Of a stretch of 7,646 nucleotides of DNA, positions 1-6,225 are shown one piece after another. This DNA comes from Desulfobacterales bacterium (GTDB taxonomy: Bacteria; Desulfobacterota; DSM-4660; Desulfatiglandales; Desulfatiglandaceae): contig JAKLQB010000288.1 of the NCBI GenBank assembly GCA_022013615.1, positions 1 through 7,646 of the forward strand, read 5' to 3'. Made by a program: the position numbers and the translations under genes. The notes under the pieces are model-generated. The model was not told the DNA's origin. It did not search any database and saw nothing but the letters and a program-made list of their open reading frames with translations. Numbering within the stretch: the stretch's first letter is position 1; each line of letters opens with the position of its first letter.

Positions 1-344
1 GCGGGGTGTCAGCCGGCTTTCCGTCTCCTGCCGACGATTATATTCAAGGCCGTCTCGATCTCAACGAACTCATGATCCAGCACCCGGCCGCTACCTTCTT
101 TGTGCGGGTGGCAGGGGACTCCATGATCGGCGCCGGCATCCACCATGACGACATTCTGGTGGTGGACCGATCCCTGGAGCCAGCGAGCGGCAAGGTGGTC
201 ATCGCAGTGGTCAACGGCGATCTCACGGTGAAATGGAAGAATCACAAGCCAGAGCCACGAGGATCGGCCTGTGGGCAGATCCCACGCCTATGCCACCTTG
301 GGAGTGGAGACGCACAAAAAAATGACCGGATGAAATCAGAATAA
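1..344 (+). pseudogene. umuD: UmuD-like SOS translesion polymerase subunit/autoprotease, 5'-partial and 3'-frameshifted remnant
   Basis: UmuD is a LexA-like (peptidase S24) protein that cleaves itself after DNA damage and then works with UmuC in DNA polymerase V. The frame is open to the left edge; a GTG at 6 is only the first possible start inside the window, so about 20 N-terminal residues probably lie outside. Counting from that GTG, the sequence shows the Ala3-Gly4 cleavage site followed by FPSPADDY, the nucleophile Ser39 in GDSM, and the general-base Lys76 in GDLTVK. The Ser-Lys spacing of 37 equals that of E. coli UmuD (Ser60/Lys97). After Lys76 the frame loses similarity. Family-like sequence continues in other frames: 257-283 reads TRIGLWADP and 286-315 reads AYATLGVETH, matching the order of the usual C-terminal strands (x-NPAY-x-x-L-x-V). 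I infer at least two indels, so the C-terminal fold is lost. No umuC follows. Confidence 0.8.
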
Positions 345-471
345 CTCCTTAAAGCTGTAGTTGCCTTGCCCCTAGTCCTCTTGCAAAAATCCGCCAAAGA
401 TAGTCCGTGTAGCCCAACTATAAGGACAGTAACGATCAGTGTTTCAGTAAGTCGCATAGGATTCGGTTACA
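345..471. other. Non-coding stretch between umuD remnant and restriction-modification promoter
   Basis: I see no convincing gene here. A umuC gene would be expected downstream of umuD, but none of the three forward frames gives a UmuC-like start. A minus-strand frame beginning with ATG at 457 has a hydrophobic start (MRLTETLIVTVLIVGL) but no Shine-Dalgarno sequence, and it runs antisense through the umuD remnant, so I do not call it. The segment probably marks the junction between the old chromosomal locus and the acquired cargo. Confidence 0.5.
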
Positions 472-521
472 AATATCATACTAAAGATAATATATTATTA
501 GTATAATACTTGTATCATACT
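472..521. repeat. Three AGTATNATACT-like dyads, candidate operator cluster
   Basis: Three 11-bp near-palindromes lie upstream of the restriction-modification operon: AATATCATACT (472-482), AGTATAATACT (500-510, a perfect dyad around its centre base) and TGTATCATACT (511-521). The last two are directly adjacent, giving an 11-bp period, close to one helical turn. A further GTATAC palindrome lies at 532-537. Repeated dyads overlapping a promoter are typical of transcription-factor operators, and type II restriction-modification operons often use such sites for a controller protein. No controller gene is visible in the window, so the binding protein is unknown. Confidence 0.45.
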
Positions 522-531
522 ACTAATAATA
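493..531. repeat. Perfect 11-bp inverted repeat
   Basis: TATTATTAGTA at 493-503 is repeated in exact inverted orientation as TACTAATAATA at 521-531, with a 17-bp spacer that contains most of the two adjacent GTATNATAC dyads. The stem is almost pure A/T and is not followed by a U-tract, so a terminator is unlikely. A dimer-of-dimers operator or a looped regulatory structure fits better. It overlaps the candidate promoter. Confidence 0.5.
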
Positions 532-538
532 GTATACA
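502..538 (+). promoter_or_regulatory. Candidate promoter(s) of the zinc-ribbon/methyltransferase/nuclease operon
   Basis: Two sigma70-like possibilities overlap. TTGTAT at 510-515 and TATACA at 533-538 are separated by 17 bp, the optimal spacing, and would start transcription near 545. A perfect TATAAT lies at 502-507 but has only poor matches to a -35 box at the correct distance. Both sit inside the dyad cluster, so a protein bound there would compete with RNA polymerase. If the downstream promoter is used, the transcript would begin almost at the ATG at 545, favouring a leaderless message or use of the internal GTG/ATG at 575/578. Confidence 0.4.
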
Positions 539-544
539 GAAACT

Positions 545-715
545 ATGTGCAATAAGGATTTACCCTTACATAAAGTGATGATCCCTGGCTTTAGGTGCTG
601 CCGGTGTGGACATCTGTGGGTTGCGCGGAAGAGGACGAGCGAACCTACGGTTTGCCCTAACTGTAAAAGCCCATACTGGAACAGGGCAAAAAGAGGCAAA
701 GGAGCTAAGTCATGA
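545..715 (+). CDS. Small zinc-ribbon protein (56 aa) leading the restriction-modification operon
   Basis: This short frame encodes a basic protein with two paired-cysteine knuckles: Cys18/Cys19-x-Cys21-Gly-His near FRCCRCGHLW, and Cys37-Pro-Asn-Cys40 followed by KSPYW. The CxxC(G)H...CPxCxSPYW layout is that of a rubredoxin-like zinc ribbon, which would fold around one zinc ion and may bind nucleic acid or a protein partner. The Lys/Arg-rich C-terminus (residues 48-55) supports nucleic-acid contact. Its TGA overlaps the next gene's ATG (ATGA at 712-715), which implies translational coupling to the methyltransferase. The start is uncertain: ATG 545 has no clear ribosome-binding site, while AAGGA at 554-558 lies somewhat far upstream of GTG 575 and ATG 578. 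All three keep the zinc ligands. A role in controlling or assisting the restriction-modification system is inferred from position only. Confidence 0.7.
   Translation: MCNKDLPLHKVMIPGFRCCRCGHLWVARKRTSEPTVCPNCKSPYWNRAKRGKGAKS
698..704 (+). promoter_or_regulatory. Strong ribosome-binding site for the methyltransferase
   Basis: AAAGGAG lies 7 nt before the ATG at 712, inside the last codons of the zinc-ribbon gene. It fixes the start of the large gene and shows that both genes share one message. Confidence 0.75.
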
Positions 716-3700
716 GCCAGCTCCTCCTGGATTCGCTCAAGGCTTTTGGAGCGACAGAAGATGAAATCTTGCTGTTCAATGCCTCAGACTATCTTTCGTT
801 AAACTATTTGAATCTCATAGCCTCTGATGTGGCTCCACATCTTCCCGAAGGCGTCATCTTGTCTGATGGCCGCCCCGTCATGTATTTCATTGATGAGACA
901 AATTTAGCCTTAGATGCGCAACAGCGATTAGACCAAACACAAAAAGCAATCAATGTCCTGGCCTGTCGTGGAGAGACGGCGGTTTTGGCGGTAGTATCGC
1001 ATGGACAACTAATGGTATACCCTGTGAATCCCGGCGAAAATATTGGAGAGGGTCTCACGGTCACAAAACATGATGATTATTCGTCGGGGTTTATTAGAGA
1101 TCTGATTGAGGGGGCGTTGCCAACAAAAGCTGCTGACCACCTATACAGAAAGAAGGCCGGAAACGGTGTAGATGATTTGCTGTTTTCACTTTTGATGAAT
1201 GTTGGCAAGGATCTTAACGCAACAAATACGCTGAAAGGGCAACATGAAACCATATTGGCCCTAGTAGGCAGAGCACTGCTGACACGTTTTTTGGTCGATC
1301 GTGATATTATCACAACAGATACTTTCCCTGAACTTTTCTCAACATGCCTTGCAGATAACTGTTTTTCTACCCCTAAAAGTGCGGCACTAACTAATGCCTG
1401 GCTTGACGAGACATTTAACGGCGACCTATTACCATTACCTGCATTTAAGAATGAATATGCGGTCTGGTTTGCAACTCTCGATGCAGATGTATTCAGGAAA
1501 CTGTCGTTTATCATGGGCCACACCAATGAATACGGCCAACGACCACTTCCTGGGTTTATCAATTTCGCCCATGTGCCCGTTGGCTTATTAAGTGAGGTAT
1601 ACGAGAGATATGCCCACGAAAATCTTGAAGAACATATTCGCTTTAGTGCAAAAAAAGAAAGTATTCATTATACGCCAAGACATATTGCGGAATACATGTT
1701 GTCGCAGTCATTCGATGCGGTTACCACAGCCTCACCGCATTTAGCCAGAGTTTTAGACCCCTCTTGTGGCGCTGGTGTATTTGTTGTGTTGGCATTTAGG
1801 CATTTGATCGCAGAACATTGGAAGGCCACTGGAACTCAACCTGACACATATAAGATCAGAGATATACTCTATGACCAAATCACTGGCTTCGACATTAACA
1901 AGGCGGCACTAACTCTCGCGGCTCTGGGACTATATTTATCTGCCCTAGAGCTTGACCCTGAGCCTTTGCCTACATCAAAACTCAAGTTCAAGTCAAATCT
2001 GATTGGGAGCATTTTACATTGCGTTAGAGGCAAAGATGAGCCATGGAGCGAGACTCCGGCAATTATGGGGAGTCTTGGAGAATCTGTCAGTGACGATCAT
2101 TTGGGAAAATATGACATTGTAATAGGTAATCCCCCCTGGTCAAGCTTTCCTACGGAGATGGGCAAAAAACTCTCAAATGTTGTTCGGAGCGTTGCATTAA
2201 AACGCGATCCCGAACGCCTTGCTGGAATAGCCAAAAATCACAACAACCCTGATCAGGTTCCGGACCTACCATTTATTTGGAAGAGTATGGAATGGGCAAA
2301 ACCAGGTGCAACCATCGCTTTTGTTTTACATGCACGAGTTCTGTTTAAGAATTCACATGTTGGGATCAAGGCAAGAGAGGATTTGCTCAAAGCATTAAAT
2401 GTAACCGGAATCCTTAATGCCGCAGATTTACGAGAATCAAATGTCTGGACGAGAATTAAGGCTCAGTTTTGCCTACTGTTCGCTAAAAATGATATGCCAA
2501 CCCAGTACAATTATTTCCACTTTATTAGCCCAAAGTACGAGAAGGAACTAAATGAGCATCAAAGGCGAATAAGGGTAGACTACCAGAGCGCGGAACCTGT
2601 TCAGGCAAGCGCGATTGAGCAAAGGCCGTATCTCTTAAAAACACTATCTCAAGGAACAGCGCTTGATGTTGGAGTTATAGATCGAATCACCTCATTTGTT
2701 ATAAATGGTCAGGCTATACCATTAGATCAATATTGGGCGAATAGTGTTGGCCCAGAAAGAACAGGGACTGGGTTTCAGACCTCATCGACAAAAGAAGATG
2801 CATCTTTTCTGATTAATATGGGTGCTGCGATATTGTCAAAAAAAGATAACGCAGACTACATCATCGATACTTCATCTCTTTGCCCATTCGATATTCCAAG
2901 GCTTCATCGTACCAGAAAGAAAACCATTTATGAACCACCATTGGTACTTATAAACAAAGCTATCGCTGCTGACAAAAACACTGTTTCAGCCAGGATATCT
3001 CTGGATAAACGACCAATAGCATTTAATGAGTCCTTTTATGGTTACAGCACATGCGGACACCCATCCGCAGAAACATTAGCCAAATATCTGTTCGCCATTT
3101 TCAATAGCGACCTACTTCTTCATTACACATTAATGACCAGCTCTCAGTACGGCATCGAAAGAGAGGTAGTCCACAAGGCTGATGTGGACAGCTTCCCAAT
3201 CATACCGCTCGAATTGTTATCCGACGATCAGACCTCTCAAATTGAACACACCTTTGATTCATTTAAGCTGAGACCGACCCCCGACAAACTCAATCAACTT
3301 GTATATTCAATTTATGGACTAAGCGAATACGACCAACAGGTTATCAGAGACACACTTTCAGTGGCTTTGCCTATCGCGTCATCAATAAAAAGAGCTCAGC
3401 AGGGCGTCTCGAATAGTGAGATTGAGTCATTTTGCACCGAGCTATTAACTACTTTAGATCCTTATGTTGTTCGGAGCAGAACAGATGACTCCCGGTTCCA
3501 CTCGTGGCGCTTCATAAGCATATCAACTAACAGCACTTTTGATGAACTGAGAGACAAAGACACCTTTGTCGAAATGGCGAACAATTCTGGGGCAAGCAGA
3601 ATTCTGATTATCTCAGAGAACAACTTGCACATTGGAATGCTGAACCAATATCGCTACTGGACCCCGAGCCGGGCAAGATTGCTCGCTCTCCAGCTTCTCA

Positions 3701-3732
3701 GGGATAATTGTGATTTTCTGGAGAAAAAATAA
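712..3732 (+). CDS. Eco57I-like adenine-N6 DNA methyltransferase (modification subunit, 1006 aa)
   Basis: The protein should transfer a methyl group from S-adenosylmethionine to adenine N6 in a specific DNA sequence. Visible motifs are: a HYTPR segment at 319-323 preceding the Rossmann fold (motif X region); the SAM-binding motif I DPSCGAG at 349-355; an acidic FDIN at 393-396; and the catalytic NPPW (motif IV) at 473-476 after DIVIG. Residues from about 530 to 640 continue the methylase fold (ATIAFVLHARVLFK and following), and the remainder to 1006 is probably the target-recognition region. The first 300 residues are a long N-terminal extension. It contains no PD...(D/E)xK signature that I can find, so this is not an obvious single-chain type IIG enzyme; the nuclease appears to be the next gene. 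The start is set by AAAGGAG at 698-704 and the ATGA overlap. The recognition sequence cannot be read from the protein. Confidence 0.88.
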   Translation: MSQLLLDSLKAFGATEDEILLFNASDYLSLNYLNLIASDVAPHLPEGVILSDGRPVMYFIDETNLALDAQQRLDQTQKAINVLACRGETAVLAVVSHGQLMVYPVNPGENIGEGLTVTKHDDYSSGFIRDLIEGALPTKAADHLYRKKAGNGVDDLLFSLLMNVGKDLNATNTLKGQHETILALVGRALLTRFLVDRDIITTDTFPELFSTCLADNCFSTPKSAALTNAWLDETFNGDLLPLPAFKNEYAVWFATLDADVFRKLSFIMGHTNEYGQRPLPGFINFAHVPVGLLSEVYERYAHENLEEHIRFSAKKESIHYTPRHIAEYMLSQSFDAVTTASPHLARVLDPSCGAGVFVVLAFRHLIAEHWKATGTQPDTYKIRDILYDQITGFDINKAALTLAALGLYLSALELDPEPLPTSKLKFKSNLIGSILHCVRGKDEPWSETPAIMGSLGESVSDDHLGKYDIVIGNPPWSSFPTEMGKKLSNVVRSVALKRDPERLAGIAKNHNNPDQVPDLPFIWKSMEWAKPGATIAFVLHARVLFKNSHVGIKAREDLLKALNVTGILNAADLRESNVWTRIKAQFCLLFAKNDMPTQYNYFHFISPKYEKELNEHQRRIRVDYQSAEPVQASAIEQRPYLLKTLSQGTALDVGVIDRITSFVINGQAIPLDQYWANSVGPERTGTGFQTSSTKEDASFLINMGAAILSKKDNADYIIDTSSLCPFDIPRLHRTRKKTIYEPPLVLINKAIAADKNTVSARISLDKRPIAFNESFYGYSTCGHPSAETLAKYLFAIFNSDLLLHYTLMTSSQYGIEREVVHKADVDSFPIIPLELLSDDQTSQIEHTFDSFKLRPTPDKLNQLVYSIYGLSEYDQQVIRDTLSVALPIASSIKRAQQGVSNSEIESFCTELLTTLDPYVVRSRTDDSRFHSWRFISISTNSTFDELRDKDTFVEMANNSGASRILIISENNLHIGMLNQYRYWTPSRARLLALQLLRDNCDFLEKK
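3720..3723 (+). promoter_or_regulatory. Ribosome-binding site supporting a TTG start
   Basis: GGAG at the end of the methyltransferase gene lies 9 nt before the TTG at 3733. The first in-frame ATG comes only at residue 65, which would leave a truncated N-terminus, so TTG is the likely start. A weak start codon placed immediately after the methyltransferase stop would keep nuclease output below methyltransferase output. Confidence 0.6.
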
Positions 3733-4440
3733 TTGTCCTCACTTTCGACATCTAAGTCACTAACTTCATTTTCGTTCCCTCAGTGGGGGAGAACCGAGCT
3801 AATTTGTGTCGAAAAGGCGACAAAAAGAGCATGGTGCAATGTCGCACATGAACACTCGGGTCGCCTGAGCTCTTATAGCGAGGAAGAGATAACAACTATT
3901 CTCCGCGATGAAGTCAGCAGGATAATGGAGAGTAATATCATACCTGGGTTTAACAAAGCCAAATTTGAAACACTTGTGAGAGGGGCAAAAGCTGCTAACT
4001 TTAATGGCATTCACATCGAAAAAGCACCAGACCTAACGCTCCGCCGGCAAAGTCTTCACCCAGGCATTGCTAACAACTATTTTGACGCGCTCTTTATTGA
4101 ATGTAAACTTATCGATAGAGGAAAAACACCGCTGAAATATATCGAAGAGGGGATCAAACGTTTTGTGATTGGCGATTATGCTTGGGCCATGCCTCACGCG
4201 ATGATGCTTGCTTATGTAAGAGATTCCAAGACACTTCCCGATAGCCTAATGATTTCCTACAAACGAAACAAAAAAAAATCTGATGTTTTAATGTGTGAAC
4301 CGATAGACAACCGATGCACCCCTGATTCAGATTCCACCCCCCCACAAACCCACAAAACTAAACACGCACGCCCCTGGAAACACAAAGACTATGGATGGCC
4401 CGGAGACATTGAACTCTTTCACATATGGTTCACCTGTTGA
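3733..4440 (+). CDS. PD-(D/E)XK restriction endonuclease partner (235 aa)
   Basis: This is likely the cutting subunit of the restriction-modification system. A PD-(D/E)XK core is visible: Pro99-Asp100 (APDLTLRR), then a strand FDALFIECK in which Glu123-x-Lys125 completes the metal-binding signature, preceded by a helix with acidic residues near 50-61. The segment YIEEGIKRFVIGDYAWAMPH at 137-156 with MMLAYVRD after it, and the C-terminal ELFHIWF, look like conserved structural elements and argue that the C-terminus is intact. Translation begins at a TTG directly after the methyltransferase TAA, with no intergenic base, and GGAG at 3720-3723 supports it. The gene ends 23 bp from the stop of the convergent operon. 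A run of nine A (4270-4278) and a run of seven C (4337-4343) lie in the last third. The nuclease role rests on the motif and the methyltransferase neighbour; specificity is unknown. Confidence 0.75.
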   Translation: MSSLSTSKSLTSFSFPQWGRTELICVEKATKRAWCNVAHEHSGRLSSYSEEEITTILRDEVSRIMESNIIPGFNKAKFETLVRGAKAANFNGIHIEKAPDLTLRRQSLHPGIANNYFDALFIECKLIDRGKTPLKYIEEGIKRFVIGDYAWAMPHAMMLAYVRDSKTLPDSLMISYKRNKKKSDVLMCEPIDNRCTPDSDSTPPQTHKTKHARPWKHKDYGWPGDIELFHIWFTC

Positions 4441-4463
4441 CCTCATCCTCTAATTGCAAACAA
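4441..4463. other. Convergent intergenic gap between the two operons
   Basis: Only 23 bp separate the nuclease stop from the stop of the minus-strand operon. I see no hairpin followed by a T-run on either strand, so the two transcripts probably overlap at their 3' ends unless termination lies inside the coding sequences. Confidence 0.5.
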
Positions 4464-5762
4464 TCAAGCTAGTATTTTACTTAAGGTAGAGGCGACCAAA
4501 CTTACACCAATTTTTTCAGCGACACTTACAGTCCACTCCCCTGTCTTAGATAATAATTCCAGAACCTTTGCCCCATTACCATTCTTCGCCTCAATTTCAG
4601 CACCAGCTAAAATTCCAAGCTCCATATGCTGCTCTGGGGTTTCTGCCAACCTAGCCATGTGAAGACGTAATTGCATAAGTTGCCCCGAAAGTAACGTTAA
4701 ATCAATACGATCATTATTCTGCCATAATTGATTAAACGTCATGTCATGAGCATGCGCATTAGGGCCTTGCGCCCCAACCTGCTTAGCGTTGTACTGATCT
4801 CCCATATTAATTCCCCCATTGAAATAATAAATTTTCCCAGCATTAATTGTCGTATTGCGTGCATTAGCACTAAAACGGTTATAAAATAATCCTAACTCTG
4901 AAATATTTCTACTTGTTCTTTCACATGCAGAACAAAATATATCATCCCATTTCCCATTTTCCCTCCAAATCATAAGTTCGCATGGGTTCTGATTTTCAAT
5001 ATATTCCAATAAACTTCTTTTCTTCAACTCTTGTAATATATATTTATATGGGATATTAATCTCATTATTACTTATATTATAATTAGATTCCAAGAAATTC
5101 AGGTTAGTAACTATTGAAGCCCCAAGCTCATCAACATAACTTTTAAAGTATGACGGATTTATAATCGAGTACAATTCATTTTCTACAGAAATATTTTCAA
5201 TATTCCCAAGAAACAACAATGATGAAACGTTTGGGACGATAAACGCCCTATCACCCAAGCTGCTAGGGATATCACCCCATCTATCTTCAAACTTGCTGTC
5301 TATTTCTATTCCAGCATACTTCGAGAAAGAACTCCCGACATCTTTTTCGTGAAGTAATTTCACCCATGAATTTGAAATATCTTGTGTAGCACTACGCTCT
5401 CTCCTCCGAAATGGAAATTGAACGCCTTTTTCCAAAGCGTCTGCGTACAACTTTTGATGCCCAGGCCTATTGGCATATTGAATTATTTTTTTCCCGCAAA
5501 ATTCCGTAAAACTACGCGCATTCCCAATTAGCTCAATAACGCCAAACGGAACTAGCTCTATAAATTTATTCAATATCTCATGACAGATAGTCGACTCAAC
5601 ATAAACGGCCGCCGGAATAATTGTAGTATCCGACGATAACAGTGAAAATCTGGTCGCAAAACTTGCTTCTTTAAATATTTGACGAGGAAATTTAGATACT
5701 GCTTTCTCCTCCAAATAATGGATATCAAAAAAATGCAAAAATGTTTTTCCAATTGGCACCAT
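4464..5762 (-). CDS. Conflict-system protein with RHIM/amyloid-like motif and helical tail (432 aa)
   Basis: I do not recognise a named family for the N-terminal region (about 1-300). It carries a hydrophobic-acidic stretch PAAVYVESTICHEIL at 50-64, then GVIELIGNA at 74-82, and a basic RRRERSAT at 119-126. The pattern resembles, from memory only, uncharacterised proteins found beside conflict genes. Residues 315-343 form a Gly/Asn-rich segment, GGINMGDQYNAKQVG followed by AQGPNAHAHDMTF. The Q-V-G core resembles the I-Q-I-G core of RHIM motifs and the RHIM-like class of bacterial amyloid signalling sequences. Residues 353-432 are probably alpha-helical (leucine/alanine-rich, ending VAEKIGVSLVASTLSKILA). 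There is no signal peptide. It is the last gene of a three-gene operon, 8 nt after the upstream stop. No clear Shine-Dalgarno precedes the ATG, so coupled translation is likely. Possible roles are effector, sensor or adaptor; none is shown. Confidence 0.6.
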   Translation of the reverse strand: MVPIGKTFLHFFDIHYLEEKAVSKFPRQIFKEASFATRFSLLSSDTTIIPAAVYVESTICHEILNKFIELVPFGVIELIGNARSFTEFCGKKIIQYANRPGHQKLYADALEKGVQFPFRRRERSATQDISNSWVKLLHEKDVGSSFSKYAGIEIDSKFEDRWGDIPSSLGDRAFIVPNVSSLLFLGNIENISVENELYSIINPSYFKSYVDELGASIVTNLNFLESNYNISNNEINIPYKYILQELKKRSLLEYIENQNPCELMIWRENGKWDDIFCSACERTSRNISELGLFYNRFSANARNTTINAGKIYYFNGGINMGDQYNAKQVGAQGPNAHAHDMTFNQLWQNNDRIDLTLLSGQLMQLRLHMARLAETPEQHMELGILAGAEIEAKNGNGAKVLELLSKTGEWTVSVAEKIGVSLVASTLSKILA

Positions 5763-5770
5763 ACAATATT

Positions 5771-6223
5771 CTAAAACAATCTTGGCTGTATGTTAATCTT
5801 GCATGATCGATGATAGTCACTGACCAACCTAGACAATGAACCATGCAACGAAACCGCTCTCCACGAAACTAGTTCATCCATATAGACATTAGGAATATCA
5901 TTTAATAGAAATATTTTTTTTCGTTGCGTAAATGCGATAGCGATCTCCGCGAAAGTATTTGGACCAATATAATTGTCTATTTCATATTTTTTTGGATTTA
6001 CCACAAGAATCGCCCATGTTTTTGGACTTCTAATCTTTTTTAGATACCGAAAAGAAATTTGTCTCTTGTATATCTCAAATTGCTCTTTTGTTACAGACAA
6101 CACAGCATCATCGTCTGCATTTGGAACAATTGACACAACATCATCAACGGACAATCTATCCTGAATAGCTTCAATTTGCATATATGAACTCATACTTCCA
6201 CATATAACTACTCTATTAAACAT
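5771..6223 (-). CDS. Nucleoside 2-deoxyribosyltransferase-like protein, divergent (150 aa)
   Basis: Members of this Rossmann-like superfamily break or exchange the base-sugar bond of nucleosides or nucleotides; conflict-system members are proposed to destroy nucleotides or NAD-like molecules. The protein has the N-terminal strand with VVICGSM (5-11), and the diagnostic block AILVVNPKKYEIDNYIG (71-87) followed by NTFAEIAIAF, where Glu93 aligns with the family's catalytic glutamate. It ends the core with KKIFLLNDIP. Its length matches single-domain family members. One deviation: the Asp that normally precedes the central strand (Ser-Asp in the upstream paralogue) is replaced by Trp70, so this copy may have altered or lost activity. 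It starts 2 nt after the upstream gene's stop and ends 8 nt before the 432-aa gene. A weak AGAGA lies upstream of the ATG, inside the end of the previous gene. Confidence 0.72.
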   Translation of the reverse strand: MFNRVVICGSMSSYMQIEAIQDRLSVDDVVSIVPNADDDAVLSVTKEQFEIYKRQISFRYLKKIRSPKTWAILVVNPKKYEIDNYIGPNTFAEIAIAFTQRKKIFLLNDIPNVYMDELVSWRAVSLHGSLSRLVSDYHRSCKINIQPRLF

Positions 6224-6225
6224 AA

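Noticed and set aside
242..457. Minus-strand frame with a hydrophobic N-terminus (MRLTETLIVTVLIVGL)
   Set aside because: It has no ribosome-binding site, runs antisense through the umuD remnant and shows no recognisable family pattern.
1077..1562. 161-codon minus-strand frame inside the methyltransferase gene
   Set aside because: It is a shadow of a gene with clear methyltransferase motifs on the opposite strand.
712..1600. N-terminal nuclease domain in the methyltransferase, as in type IIG enzymes
   Set aside because: I could not find a PD...(D/E)xK or HNH signature in the first 300 residues, while the next gene has a clear PD...ExK.
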